A stretch of 64,000 bases of DNA from Lutjanus erythropterus. Taxonomy: Eukaryota; Chordata; Actinopteri; Lutjaniformes; Lutjanidae. Positions 23,988-35,799 of this stretch are shown piece after piece. A program made the translations under genes and the position numbers. The stretch's first letter is position 1, and each line of letters starts with the position of its first letter. The stretch covers positions 30,407,134 through 30,471,133 of the forward strand of contig CM034610.1 of the NCBI GenBank assembly GCA_020091685.1, read 5' to 3'. The notes under the pieces are model-generated. The model was not told where the DNA came from, ran no database searches, and saw only the letters and a list, made by a program, of their open reading frames with translations.

Positions 23988-24496
23988 CTACATTGGATCT
24001 TTTTTCTTGAATGCCACAGCCTTCCTCTGTTGAAACTGTGGCTTATTCTTCTTTTGATTCCACTGGCACATCAAAATGTCCCTGAAAGTTGTCCGGAAGG
24101 TCTTGTTACACAGGGCATAGCACATGGGATTGACTGTGCTGTTAACATAACACAACCAATAGCCCAGTGCCCATAGAGTCTCTGGAATACAGTCCTGACA
24201 GAAAGTGTTGACCAACACCATGATGTTGTACGGTAACCATGTTGTGATAAAGGCAAACAGGATGGCGCTGAGTGTCCGTGCTGCTTTCTTCTCATTTGCC
24301 TTTTTTTCGTTCTTGCGCTTGTTGATCTCTGTCTTGGCCTTTGAGGCAAAGCGTTTGGCCATTGCTGCATCTTTCATGGTTATGGACGAAGGTGACTGGT
24401 CAGTGGGTGATGGGTTTGACTGTGACCCTTTTCGACTTTTGCCAGATGATGGTTGTTTATCCTTGTTTTTCTTCCCCTTTTTAGATTTCTTACCAT
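23988..24496 (-). CDS. chrm3: chrm3 coding exon 5
   Basis: Acceptor AG at 24498-24497; the first bases AT complete Asp425 with G from exon 4. It codes the lysine-rich end of the third intracellular loop, TM6, TM7 and the tail. The stop is at 23990-23988. TM6 reads [12 protein letters not shown]; the residue after Trp511 is Leu where mammalian muscarinic receptors have Thr. Confidence 0.95.
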
Positions 24497-27400
24497 CTAG
24501 ACACCCAGATAGACAGATAGATAGTAGACATTAGACATTATGTATGTTTGTATTACCTTGATATACATCATGCAAAAAAAAGACCACATAGTAGGGTTAT
24601 GTCTAACCTGTTTGGCCTGCAGCTTCAGCTTCCTCCTCTGAACCTGATTGCTCCCCAACTTCATTGTTGTTGAAGCTGTCACAGCTGCTCTGCTCTGCCT
24701 CACCCACTGTGGTTGTCATGGTGTTGACAGACCTCTTGGATGCATGGCGACCTGGCAACAGTGAAGAAAACTGGAAGCAAAATGCACCACACCTCCCTCT
24801 GCCTCCCATTCCTCCTGGTATGCTGGCATTGTCCTTGTTGTTCTTTTCTGAAGCCAGCTGATTTAGTTCATAGCTGCTGCTGCTTTGAGAGCTCATTTGG
24901 CGTTGCATGGTTGACGAATCCTTCTGACTGTTAGTTGCACCTTCTCCGCCAGCTTTTCCACTACCACCTCCTTGATTCTGAGCCTGACTTGGCTTGTTGC
25001 CTGCCCCAGATCCCTTGAGACCTTGTACATCTTTTGCACGCTTCTCTGTCTCCTGATAGATCTTCCAAAACAGGATTGCCATAATAGTTACTGGCAAGTA
25101 GAATGCAGCAATAGCAGTGCAGAATGTAATGATGGGCTCAGACAGAAACTGGATGTAGCACTCATTAGGTTGGACTGTCCGCTCACCAACAATGTACTGC
25201 CAGAACAAGATGGCTGGGGCCCAAAGAATGAAAGAGATGGACCAGGCTAATCCAATCATGGTCATGGCCCGCTTGGTTGTACGCTTAGCCCGGTAGGTCA
25301 AAGGTCTGGTCACAGAGAAATACCTAAGAACAGCAAAAAGGAGCAATATACAGAGTAAATGTAACTGTGTTGTGCATTACTATCCACAACATTGTCTTTC
25401 TAAACAGCTGCATGTTCACACTCCCATCGTATCAAGTAAGGCAGCTTTATCTGTGCCCCTGTGGTTAAAAATATGACCCACTACACCTACCACTAGGCCT
25501 ACTCCACCAACGTCATTTCTGGAGGCACCCTTCTATTTATGTTTTGATGTGTCGTTAAAGTCAGATGATGCACTGTAGCATTAAGAGCAAGAAAGACAAC
25601 ATATGGTGGAGGTGGGATGGATAGATGGGTCAAACAGACGGGACTTTCACCCAAGAGACGGGTTTGTGACCCATGTGAAACCAGTGGTCAAGGTTGATTT
25701 TTTTTTTAACTTAGGTCACATACATCAGTTATGTGACCTACGTAAGTTATGTTATATAACATTATGTGTGTTAATTTGCCTAAGTAACATACTAGAAAAG
25801 TTAAGTAATCAGAATAATCACATTTTACAAACTAATCAGCATCCATAGGTGTAAAAAAAATTTAATTTCAGGTACTATGTTAATCAACAAAAAATTACAA
25901 CAAACATTCTGCTACCTGTCAAAGCTGATGACAAGCAGGTTCATGACTGAGGCGTTACTGGCAACGTAGTCTATGGCAAGCCACAAGTCGCAGACAACTG
26001 GCCCCAGGGCCCACTGGTCCATGATGATGTAGGTGGTATACAGGTTCATTGACAGCGTGCCAATCGTCAGGTCAGCAAATGCCAGGCTGAGCAGGTAGTA
26101 ATTGTTCACAGTCTTCAGTGCCTTATTGATCTTGAATGACACCAACACCAAGATGTTGCCGACAACAGTGACAAGAGAAAGAGATCCGGTGAGGAAGACA
26201 ATAATGATGACCTGAAGATGAAGAAATAAGAGGACAAAGAACCAAAGACGGTGGTTAAATGCATTGACACTCTTACTGATTTCCACAGAATGACTCAAAA
26301 TCTCAAAAGAAAATCCTATTGTTAACACCAACAAAGTTAAATTATCTAGATTTCTTGGGAATACATTCTTTTGGGGATTTAGGTCAACTGACTCACTTCA
26401 ATACAGAAACACCATTGTGCATAAGACAATGGGCAGCACACGTCTGTTGGTGACTGAGAGGACAGTGCAGGCAGGCAAAGTGCAGTGATATGTTTCATGA
26501 CTAGCATACAAACAGCTAAGCGAAGTTCGTAAATTATATGCCTATTTACAAATCTCATAGCCCCAACTGGCTGACATTTTACAGTGCATTACTTTTGCTG
26601 GCGAGAAGTTTTAATGTTGTGTTACAGAGTTTGGGTAGGGGAACACTTTTCTTCCATCACTTTCTCTACCCCCTCGTCTTGTATGTGTCGCCTCTTGTTA
26701 TGCAGTCATATACAGCTGTTATCTCATTGGCTGTGCTTTGAAGCAGCCTGTGCCAAAGTGAAATAATCTGAACTTTAAGCGCAGCAGGCCATGCCAACGG
26801 TAGTACCTCCACTTAGTTGGGTGCAGCTGTTCTCCCCGTAGGAAAACAATGACAAAGTCAGGGCAAAGTTTACCAGTGATCATCTGTGGGCACCTTTAAA
26901 ACTTTTAGAGTTATAATTTAAACCATGTCAGAGCACAGCAACTGCTACTTTACTTGTACCTAATGATATTGACAGGGCACTGGAAATTAAATAACATTCT
27001 ATTACAGTATTATTTTTAAAACCATCCTTTTTAGGCAATGATTTCATGACAAGGGTCTATTCTAAAGGTTAAAAGGTCTATAAAGGTTAAAAAGTAACTA
27101 ATGTCTGTTTCTCACACTGAAACTGACATTTTTATCCAGATGATACTCATATTAAATCTTGCTCTTATAAAACAGGAACTTATTTAAATGAAAGTGGATG
27201 GATGGACGACTACAATTTAAACAGACTTATGAAGGAACTTGCATAGAAAAAATCAAGTCATTAATTAAATAAGACAAGTCTCATAGCTTTCCATAGATGC
27301 AAAGTTTATCTTGGAACACCAACTATAAACGACAAATGAGCCATGAATTCCCTGGAGCTTTGGAGCAGCCATGTGAAGAGTACAGCCGAATGTTTGTCTG

Positions 27401-28065
27401 GCAGTTAGAATTGTTTGCTACGGAAGCCACAGCATTTACACAGCGAGGCCACAAAACTAACTTACTGGCTCTGCTCTGGAGTGCTTTCAACCTGCAGGTG
27501 ACACATGTCTCATGTCTGCATATTTAGGTGGCAATAACTGCAGCGATCGAACTGAGGAATCAATTACTACATGTCATAAAAACAGTACAACTGATGCAAT
27601 GAATCAGAAGTAGAAAGTAGAACTGCTGTTAAAATCACAGCTGATTGTTACCTGCCAGACAGTATGTCCTCCCAATGGGTCAAAGTCTTCTGCTGGCAGC
27701 ATTAAAGTCCCATTGACTGGTGAATCAGTGAAGTTTCCTCCTTGCCTTGAAACATGACTGACATTCTGTTGCTTCCACCCTCCAACACTGTCAGATAATA
27801 TGGCCAACTCCTGGTAAGAGCCACCTGAAGACGTGGAGAAGCAAGCATTTGACTTCCTGTCTTCCGCTTACATATCCTTGTGAATGTTTTTAAGAATATA
27901 CTTTAAAATGTGCACAAAACATCACAATATCTGCATTACTTCACCGCTATAAAGATACTCAGTGCTGTCGACAGTACCTAAGCTGGCAGGCTCGGCTTTC
28001 ATATCAGCACCAGGAGAACTGTTGCTAAGGAAGTGGAGAGAATCAGAGCTGGAGGTCAGGTTCAT
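23988..28065 (-). CDS. chrm3: chrm3, muscarinic acetylcholine receptor M3 (five coding exons)
   Basis: A Gq-coupled plasma-membrane receptor for acetylcholine. Coding exons (minus): 28065-27978, 27824-27652, 26211-25916, 25323-24608, 24496-23988; they sum to 1782 nt, 593 residues plus stop (human M3 has 590). Seen features: N-glycosylation sites NLT, NSS, NVS, NFT in the N-terminus; [10 protein letters not shown] before TM1; Asp134 in TM2; Cys161; ligand-binding Asp168 in [13 protein letters not shown] at 185-187; a long third intracellular loop with SSSYELNQ and GRCGAFCF typical of M3; LAKRF-like [13 protein letters not shown] before TM6; WLPYN at 511-515; NPMCY in TM7; C-terminus [10 protein letters not shown] resembling human M3. 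The loop motifs favour M3 over M1 and M5. Fish often have two chrm3 genes; a or b cannot be decided here. Confidence 0.96.
24608..25323 (-). CDS. chrm3: chrm3 coding exon 4
   Basis: Acceptor AG at 25325-25324 (pyrimidine tract TTTTTGCTGTTCTTAG); the first G completes Arg of the DRY motif. It codes the second intracellular loop, TM4, TM5 and most of the third intracellular loop. Donor GT at 24607-24606 (ACAG|GTTAGA). The next intron is only 111 bp and contains in-frame stops. Confidence 0.95.
25916..26211 (-). CDS. chrm3: chrm3 coding exon 3
   Basis: Acceptor AG at 26213-26212 after TTTCTTCATCTTC; begins GTC (Val88) in phase 0. It codes TM1 to TM3 and ends two bases into the Arg codon of DRY. 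Donor GT at 25915-25914. Confidence 0.95.
26212..27651 (-). other. chrm3: chrm3 intron 2 (1440 bp)
   Basis: GT-AG intron just before TM1. No repeat family or nested gene recognised. The other introns are 153 bp (27977-27825), 592 bp (25915-25324) and 111 bp (24607-24497). Confidence 0.85.
27652..27824 (-). CDS. chrm3: chrm3 coding exon 2
   Basis: Acceptor AG at 27826-27825; first bases GT complete Gly30. It codes the extracellular N-terminus ending PLGGHTVWQ, with donor GT at 27651-27650 in phase 0 (GGCAG|GTAAC). The ATG at 27807-27805 is not needed as a start: the frame of exon 1 reaches it correctly. Confidence 0.9.
27978..28065 (-). CDS. chrm3: chrm3 coding exon 1 (start codon)
   Basis: ATG at 28065-28063 gives [17 protein letters not shown] and so on, 29 codons plus one base; donor GT at 27977-27976 (TTAG|GTACTG). 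A strong acceptor (TCTCTTTTTCTTCCAG, AG at 28083-28082) lies just upstream, so this exon begins at 28081 and earlier 5' UTR exons are expected. An upstream ATG at 28081 is out of frame. Confidence 0.85.
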
Positions 28066-28081
28066 GATGACCAACGGACAT

Positions 28082-28542
28082 CTGGAAGAAAAAGAGAAAA
28101 TAGGTTATGGAAAGCAAAAATGACAGATTAAGATGTTTAACTTTTTTTTAACAAAAGATTTGGGACAAAAACGTAGATGTAGCTAAAGTAATTTAAAAGT
28201 GAAGTTACTATTTCAATCAGTGGAGACGGCAGTTTTGATGAGTGTGTTAAACTGGAGCAAAAGGCACTGTAGCCACAGGCAAGTAAACTGTATATGTTAA
28301 ACACTAATTACTGACCAGTACAGGTTTTGATATTGTGACTTGCTCATAGCACCCAGCTACAACCATCTGTTATGACCCCCAGCTGTAAGTATTGTATATT
28401 TCTGTGTGTTCTTGCATTAATTGTTTTTGGTGGAGTGTGAGAGGTCTTGTTCTCTTTGAGGATCTGTGTCTGTGACGACTGGCTGACCACCAGTGATGCA
28501 ACCACTGCAGTTTGATTGAGTCCTGAAGCCGGCCCCTATTTA
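28082..28542. other. chrm3 upstream sequence, nothing firm
   Basis: Presumably the 5' UTR intron of chrm3. It leads into an older repeat around 28420-28540 that is interrupted by the MITE at 28543. Confidence 0.4.
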
Positions 28543-28824
28543 TGGTGTGTTCCATTGACCTAAGAGGTTGGAAGTCGAAGCTGGGAGTGGCGTCACACCT
28601 GAGGTGACCATGTTCTAGTACAATAAGTTGGAAAAAACTTGCTGCTGTATTTTACACATAAAAACAGTGTAGCAGTATGTCAACAGACGGTAGTGTGTGC
28701 ACAATTGATTTAATGAAACAAAAGTGCTTATGAATAGCTTTTTTCATGTTGTTGTGTGGTGTAGCCATATTGGATTTTGAGACTTCAGGAAGTCTTCCCA
28801 GTTCAAATGGAATGGAACGCACCA
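28543..28824. mobile_element. PIF/Harbinger-type MITE, 282 bp
   Basis: TIRs TGGTGTGTTCCATT at the left and, on the other strand, TGGTGCGTTCCATT at the right. It is flanked by TTA on both sides (28540-28542 and 28825-28827), the 3-bp target duplication expected of PIF/Harbinger. No coding capacity. Confidence 0.75.
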
Positions 28825-28827
28825 TTA

Positions 28828-29720
28828 ACTTCCAGGTTTTCGAGGGGATGCTGAAGGTTGCTGATTGACAGCAGTGCTGCAGTCCCCCTCATCCTCACAA
28901 ATTTGTGTAAATCTGTGACTTTGTGTGTTGAGATCTGTGAGCCTAGATAACCTGCTGCATTTAACTGTTAGCTCTAGCTCCTTTGCTAACATTTATTTGC
29001 CCTTTGGAAGATGGCTGTTGTTTGCTTTAGCTTGTTAGCTTTAGCCTTCCTGCTAAATACCATGGTTTGTGCTTAGACAGCTGTTTCTTGTGTTAACCTG
29101 TGAAGTTGCATAGTATAGCCGTAGGTGTGAACTGACATTTTTGTTGATAACATTTTTCTCCTGTTTTTCATTAACTTTGGAAGTTGGGTTTAATGAATGT
29201 CTTTGGTTTATTCTGTTGTTTGGTTAGGGTTTAGTTAGCATTTAAACCTGAGAGTAGAAATGTTTTGTAAGTTATTTTATAAAAAACAGAAGGTTCAAAA
29301 GATAGTCCACAGACAGTGGGAGATTAATGCCATGGGCTCATGGGCTGCACTCTTTGTGTGCCCACCTACCATATTACTGAAAAAATGACAATTGAGTAAC
29401 ACTTCTCACACAACATGTGTGCAAGACCAAAAGACACATGAATAGCCTGTTTACACATATATGCTTAAAGCCTGCAATGTAAGCACAGCAATACCTTTTA
29501 ACATGTTTAGACCCACAGTTTATATAAATATTAAGCAGGCTGCAGTTATTCAGCATATATGAAAAGGTGGTGATGTCTCAATTAAATTTTTGCACCACCA
29601 ATCCAGATCTAGGTTCTTTAATATTGATTATCTGCTGATACCTAAATGTTGATTAAATATGTATCTGATACATTGAAATAACAGCTGAAGCCTTCTAATA
29701 AGATTATTTCTTCCTAAGAT
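28828..29720. other. No gene recognised
   Basis: AT-rich sequence without supported features. Confidence 0.45.
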
Positions 29721-29724
29721 AGAT

Positions 29725-29960
29725 AAGGGGTTCCCCAAGGTTCAGTGTTCAGACCACTGCTGTTCATTAAACACATGCTTCCATTGTGTCACGCAAACTT
29801 AGATATTATTGTTATGCCAGTAAAATGCAACTGCACCTTTAGACCCAAACTTCCACCTGCCTCTTTCCTCTGTCACTCATCAACTGTCTGATGACATAAA
29901 GAACTGGATGACATCAAAAATGTCTCCTCCACCACAGCAATAGTTTGTTACTATAGCAGT
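29725..29960 (+). mobile_element. LINE reverse transcriptase fragment, L2-like
   Basis: Reads GVPQGSVF then RPLLFIKHMLP, the conserved RT motif (GVPQGSVLGPLLF) of fish L2/CR1-type LINEs, followed by weakly similar sequence ending KELDDIKNVS. Both ends are lost. Confidence 0.7.
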
Positions 29961-30254
29961 AATCATTCAATTTTGTATTTCCAACATTTGATAATACCTT
30001 TGAATTTATTCTGCAGGGATGTGAAAGAAGTCACTGCACGTGTGGGTAACAAAGACTGCCATCACTGATGAATGAGTAAACACAGTATCACATCCCAAGA
30101 GTTCAACAAGGGAACCAAAGTCGGAAGTTAAAGTGTGTGCCAGTGCTGAAGGGAATAATAGATAAGACCAGATGAGTTAAGATGAGAAAAGACAGAACCT
30201 ATCTACCTACCTATTTGCGCTAATCCAGGGGATTTTGAATGTACTTTTGAAGTA

Positions 30255-31331
30255 CACTACCTGTCCAAAACAAAGTCACACACTCTAATATTTGTTGGAC
30301 GACCCTTTAGCTCTGATTACAGCACATATTTGCCGTGGCATCATTTTGATAAGCTTATGCAATATCACATTTATTTCTGCCTAGAGTTGCATTAATTTTT
30401 GGCCAAGATCTTGTATTGATGATGGAGAGTCGGACCGCTGCCTAAAGTCTTTTCCAACACATCCCAAAGATTCTCAGTGGGGTAAAAGTCTGTACTCTGG
30501 TGAAAATGTGTGAAAATAATGTCTCATGCTCTGAAACACTCTTTCATTATTTGAGCCTGATGAATCCTGACATTGTCATCTTGGAATATGTCTGTGCCAT
30601 CAGGGAAGAAAAAATCCATTGATGTAAAAACCTGTTCATTCAGTATATTCAGGTAGTGAGCCGACCTCAGTTTTTGGAGACATAAGAGAAGGCACTAGGC
30701 ATGATGGGATCATCACTTCATCCACCTCTCTTCTTACCCTGATCACTCTGGAACAGGGTAAATCTGGACTCATCAGACCACATGACCTTTTGCTCCAGAG
30801 TCCAATCTTTATCCTAGCAAACTTAAGCCTTTTTTTCTGATTATCCTCACTGATAAGTGGTGTTCTCTTCACACTGTGTGTGTGTGGAAATGCTCTTACT
30901 TTCAGTATTTAACATAGCCGTGAGTTCCACTGGGGAATTTTTATGATGTGATTTCATCAAATGACTCAAGATTTTTTTCTGACCACATTTCTTCCTCTAA
31001 GATGATGGTTCATCACTATCCTTTCAGGTTTTAATAATGTGTTGGACAGTTCTTAACCCAGTTTTAGTAGTTTCATCAATCTCCTTAGTTCTTTTCTTTG
31101 CTTGATGCAGGTCAATAATTTGATCCTTCTGAAACAGAGTAACATCTTTTCCACGACCACAGGATATGTCTTCTGACATGGTTGTTTCAGAAATGAGAAG
31201 CTGCTCAGTTAGAGTTCAATAACTTGTTACCAGCTGAAACATATTAATCACTGCAGTAATTATCCAGTGGAAGCCTCTTACCTGTTTGATTAGTTAAATC
31301 CAGTTGGTGACTTTTTTTTGGCCAGGCAGTG
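30255..31331 (-). mobile_element. Tc1-like transposon, copy 1 (1077 bp)
   Basis: Ends CACTACCTGTCCAAAACAAA at the left and CTTTTTTTTGGCCAGGCAGTG at the right, each next to a TA (30253-30254, 31332-31333), as expected for Tc1/mariner. The transposase reads on the minus strand, starting at about 31183 (MSEDIS-like). The open frame has stops and small deletions; the longest open piece is 78 codons. The same family occurs at 58551-59605 and 62703-63161. Confidence 0.9.
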
Positions 31332-31769
31332 TATTTCATCATACACGCTGATGCTACATTGGTGGGCTCATATTCTTAGCCTGATAATAAAACATTTCAG
31401 TAGTGGTGTTTATTTTAGCTAACAGTCTCCACCAGAGAACACTTAAGACTCCCTGTTTACAACACTCCACGAGCTGACAGGAAGAAAGACAGATGATCAG
31501 ACCACAGAGAAGCACAGAGTCAGAATCTGTTGCTCTGTTAAGTGTTTACTTTCTTCATGGCCAGTGTTTAGTTGTGAAATGGATTACTCAAAGTCTAACA
31601 AATGACACCAGGAATTCCTCTTTTCACTATAGAGCAATATTACACAACCTGACAAAAGTTGTCAACCAATAACTGAATGACATTTTGTGATTTGTGCAGC
31701 TACTGTCAGCCTCTGTGACAACTCCCCTCAGGTTTATCTTTCTTCTCATTCATTCTACATCAAACAGGT

Positions 31770-32558
31770 TTGGGGAGTAACAGATTACATGTAACAGGAT
31801 CAAGTAATCTGGATACAAAAAAGGTAACTGTATTCTATTACAGTTATAGATTTTAAAAAAAGGATGTAATCAGATTACAGATATATTTAAGTAAAAATGT
31901 TGATTATTAGCAGGATTACAATGTTAAAATAAAGAATGATATCCTACCATGCACAATACACACACTGCTGTCAATTCATTATCATGACCTCTAGTGAAAA
32001 AAAAGCTTCACTGGGTGGAAATTTCAGCACTTTTGTTTTTAAATCAATCAATCAATCAATCAATCAATTATGCACAACAAAGGAAAGAAAAGTTGGACAA
32101 ACTAATAAATGTAACAATTAACAGAAAACATGTAGAGCTGCAATGATTAATCTATTATTAATTGACTATTAAATTAATCTGCATCTATGTTGATAACTGA
32201 TTAATCTTTTTGAGTCACTGTTCAGAAAAAAAATGTCAAAATTCTCTGATTTCATCTTCTTAAATGTGAATATTTTACTCAGTTTACTAACAGTAAACTG
32301 AATATTAGTTGTGTACAAAACAAGACATTTAAGGACGTCATCTCTTTCATTAACATTTTTCACAATTTTCTGACAATTCATGGACCTAATCACAGCCCCA
32401 ATTTTATCAATATCATGTTCTATATTCAGGTAATCCAAAAGGAATGGGAAGTAATCAAGTTACATTACTTTAATACTGTCATACTTGGACTATGTTACTT
32501 TTTAACAGGTATTACTAACTGTATCTGAATACATTTTTAAAGTAACCCTCTCAACTCT
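31770..32558. mobile_element. Composite repeat C with family A inside, copy 2
   Basis: Inverse orientation to the copy at 5990-6748. Left end GGTTTGGGGAGTAACAG; right end TTTTTAAAGTAACCCTCTCAA. Family A sequence lies at about 32134-32405, at the equivalent position and with the same relative orientation. A (ATCA)n microsatellite at 32042-32068 corresponds to the GACTGACTGATTGACTGATT tract of copy 1. Confidence 0.7.
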
Positions 32559-35160
32559 AACTACAAATGTCACTGAAGTGGTGAATAAACTGCCGACTAA
32601 CTGACATCATGTCCAGTTGTTACAAGACGAAATGTTAAAAAGGAAATTAATTGAAAATTCAATTTGAAATTCAATAATGAGAATAATAGTAACATCCTTC
32701 ACTGAAGGCTGTGATCTTGTGGTATTGTTAATACTGTAATATGGACAGTTGCCAAAGAAACAAAGAAGAGTTTGTGTTTAATTAACTCAACACAAACAAT
32801 TAAAGGGATAGTTTTGGATTTTTTCAAGTGTGGTTGTATGAGGTACTAATCCACCTCAGTGTGTTACCTACAGTAGAGAGTAGCAGATCTGAGAAACAGA
32901 GGGGAGCAGATTATAAATGTTTGAACAGATTCAGTGGAAACCCTGAGAGGCAGCTGATCTAAACAGTTTTTGTTCCTCTATATGACTTAAAACTTTGATG
33001 CACACGCTCTACAAAGTGCTTCCAGTGCACAGCATGGGTCTGAAGTTCATGCATTGCTGAGTGTTTCTTTGAAATCAACTTATTTCATCATTTGATAACT
33101 CAAGTATTCATTCAGTATTGTTTTTGACTGACGCTGAGCACTATTTTCATTCTATTTCTTTACTGTATGACAAAAAAAGGAAATTTTTTGTATTACTACA
33201 TTAGTTTTACAAATGTGACTTAAAACAATAAAGATTTATTATAATAACAATAAAGTTATTATTATAAGAATATTGATAAAATAATTTGTTTAGCTGTGAT
33301 TTAGAACAGTGGTTCTCAACCTTGGGTAAAAGTCTGGGTACCCTGTGGGTTAGGAGGGATTCAGTGTCTCCTAGATTTAGTTTAACGCACCAAAACTACT
33401 TTGTTAGGTTTAGGAAAAGAAAAGGAAGAAAGCGGTTTATCTGTGTCATACAGATATAAATACCTACACGGCTTTTCCATATTACACTATTACACCAAAT
33501 ATCACTGTTTGCTACTAACACCTGGATTTTAATAGCATCTGCCATAAAAAACAATGATTTGTGCTGATCAAAAACAAGATATTTAATGAATAACTGGAAT
33601 ATTTAAATACATTTATTTATACATACACCAAAGAATCACTCAGCCATGCATGAAATCTCTTGGGAGATTAATACAGATTATTTTTGACCCATGCTGTGCT
33701 TTAGAAGGGCAGTGATACTAAAATGATTTACATTACAAAAAAGAAAATATGGATTTGGGATGATCAAATACATGTTAAATGGGGAAGAATTGGAATATGA
33801 AGTGATAACATTAATTTACTGCAGTTATATAGAAAATAAAAACTCAGCCGGGTCTTTTTAGACCCATGTTGTGCACCAAAGGGTTCAGAATATGTGAAAT
33901 AAACTTCTGCAGGAATCATCTTTATGAATTCCTTAAATATAAATAAATATAAATACGTTTTGGCCACAAGAGACCGAAGTACACCACAACTCCATGTTAT
34001 ACGTAGGACGAAAAGCATTCATGCATTCATTCAAGCATTCATTCATATGTAACTTGTGTTTAGAGTGTGTGAAGAAATCATAAATGCTTTCAGTCCCATT
34101 TAGAACAGGGGATAGTGGTGCACTTCGTCTCTTGTGGCCAACATGAGTATTACAACAACAAACACCAAAACTTTTTTCACCTGTTTTCACAGATTTAAAC
34201 TAACTATGAGAAACTTCAATTTCAACTTCAACTTCAAATTATAGATTGGATTTAGAAGATGGATCACCAGAAGTTTTTCCTCACTTCCCTCTCAGGGCTT
34301 TTATAAGTTCCACACAGGTTAGTATTTTTTTATTTTTTATTTTAATGTTCCTAAATCTTTAGAACATTAAGAGCATTATTTTTATTCTCTATCACTTCTA
34401 ACTTCAATCTTTATCTTTCAGAAGTTTTCCATGTGTTCGTCTTCATGTTTTCATGCACCGGTCACTAATCACAGCTTTATCAGCACCTATAGGACAGACT
34501 CGACCTCCTATCCTTGGTATGAAGGCCACTGTCCACACTGTCCTCTGCACAGTCTGTCTGACTGATGCTGTTGGCTGTTCCAGCTGACAGAGATGTTTTC
34601 ATTTGTTGTGTATTCAGCTCAGTGACCAGTGATAACAGTCTCTGGTTATTTGTGTAATTACTTTGAATAGAACTACATAACAAACACACTGTCTTCATAC
34701 ATTTATTGTGACATAAGTATTTCCTGTGGTCCTGTAAGTTGGGTTCATTTGGTCCTGATCAGGGGAAAAAACATGATATGCTGCATTTTAGTTCTGGTTC
34801 ATGTTCACATTGACTTTTTACAAATGAACCAAGAGGAGGAAACATGGCTTTAGACAGACTGACAGGTACCTCGGTGATTGGACAGTTTTGGTGATTGTCA
34901 TCCTGCTTCTTCATCATCATCATCATCAGGACCCATACAGGGAAATCAAATTGTGGTGACTGATACAAGTTTATGCAGCACTTTAATGCTTCTGATGTGT
35001 TTATTCATGTTGTCTGGTGTCACAACGAACTCACAAAGAAATAACCTGTTCTAAGTATTGTTTATCAAATCTGCACTTTAGCACTTTGCTAAATAATTCT
35101 TAGAATTGGTTATTTCTTGTTATAAATAATGACTAGAGACAGGATGAAAAGGGGCGTCTT
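32559..35160. other. No gene recognised
   Basis: AT-rich intergenic DNA. Around 33305 is the opening of a fish repeat (GTGGTTCTCAACCTTGGGTA). No exon with protein similarity was seen on either strand. Confidence 0.5.
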
Positions 35161-35600
35161 GTAGTCTACAGGGTCACACTTAATTTTACAGATCACTAAT
35201 AAAGCCTAACAAGCCGAATTTTGACTGGGAATAATATGTTCCTTATTTAGTTATACCCTAATTAGACATTATACACTTAATGGTAAACTATGAGGTGTTG
35301 CATGCTGTACTTTATATCAAATGAGATGAATAATGTGTTGTTTATTAGACCATGATCAACCCCTTATTAGGCCGTTATGAGTCTTTATTCAAGGGTAATT
35401 AGAGAAACAATACAACAGAACTGTTGTATTAACAAAAGTGTATTATTTCCCACTGTTAGACCCTTATTAGACAGAACTGCACAGTAAATGAAAATGAAAT
35501 CACACTGTTACTTTTTATTATTATACCATTAGATGTGTAATTATGCTCTAACTACTGTCTAATAAAGAACATATTACAGTCTAATTTAATACAAAGTACT
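35160..35600. repeat. AT-rich repeat with recurring TTATTAGAC motifs
   Basis: Motifs such as CCTTATTAG, TAATTAGAC and their complements recur about every 20-60 bp. It looks like a non-autonomous fish repeat, family not named. Boundaries are approximate. Confidence 0.45.
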
Positions 35601-35799
35601 GCTTGTTACAATGTTACTAGTTTAACTAGAAAATACTGTAAATTAAAGACCTATGAGACAGCCACCTTGTTAAACTGCAGTGTCTCGTATGTGTGTGGTG
35701 TCCTCACAGAGACAGTGTCGCTGCTGCAGCGCTGCTCCTGACAGACCTGTCTGTCTACACTGAGTTTACAGAAAAGTTGTGAAGAGAAGAAAAGAACTT

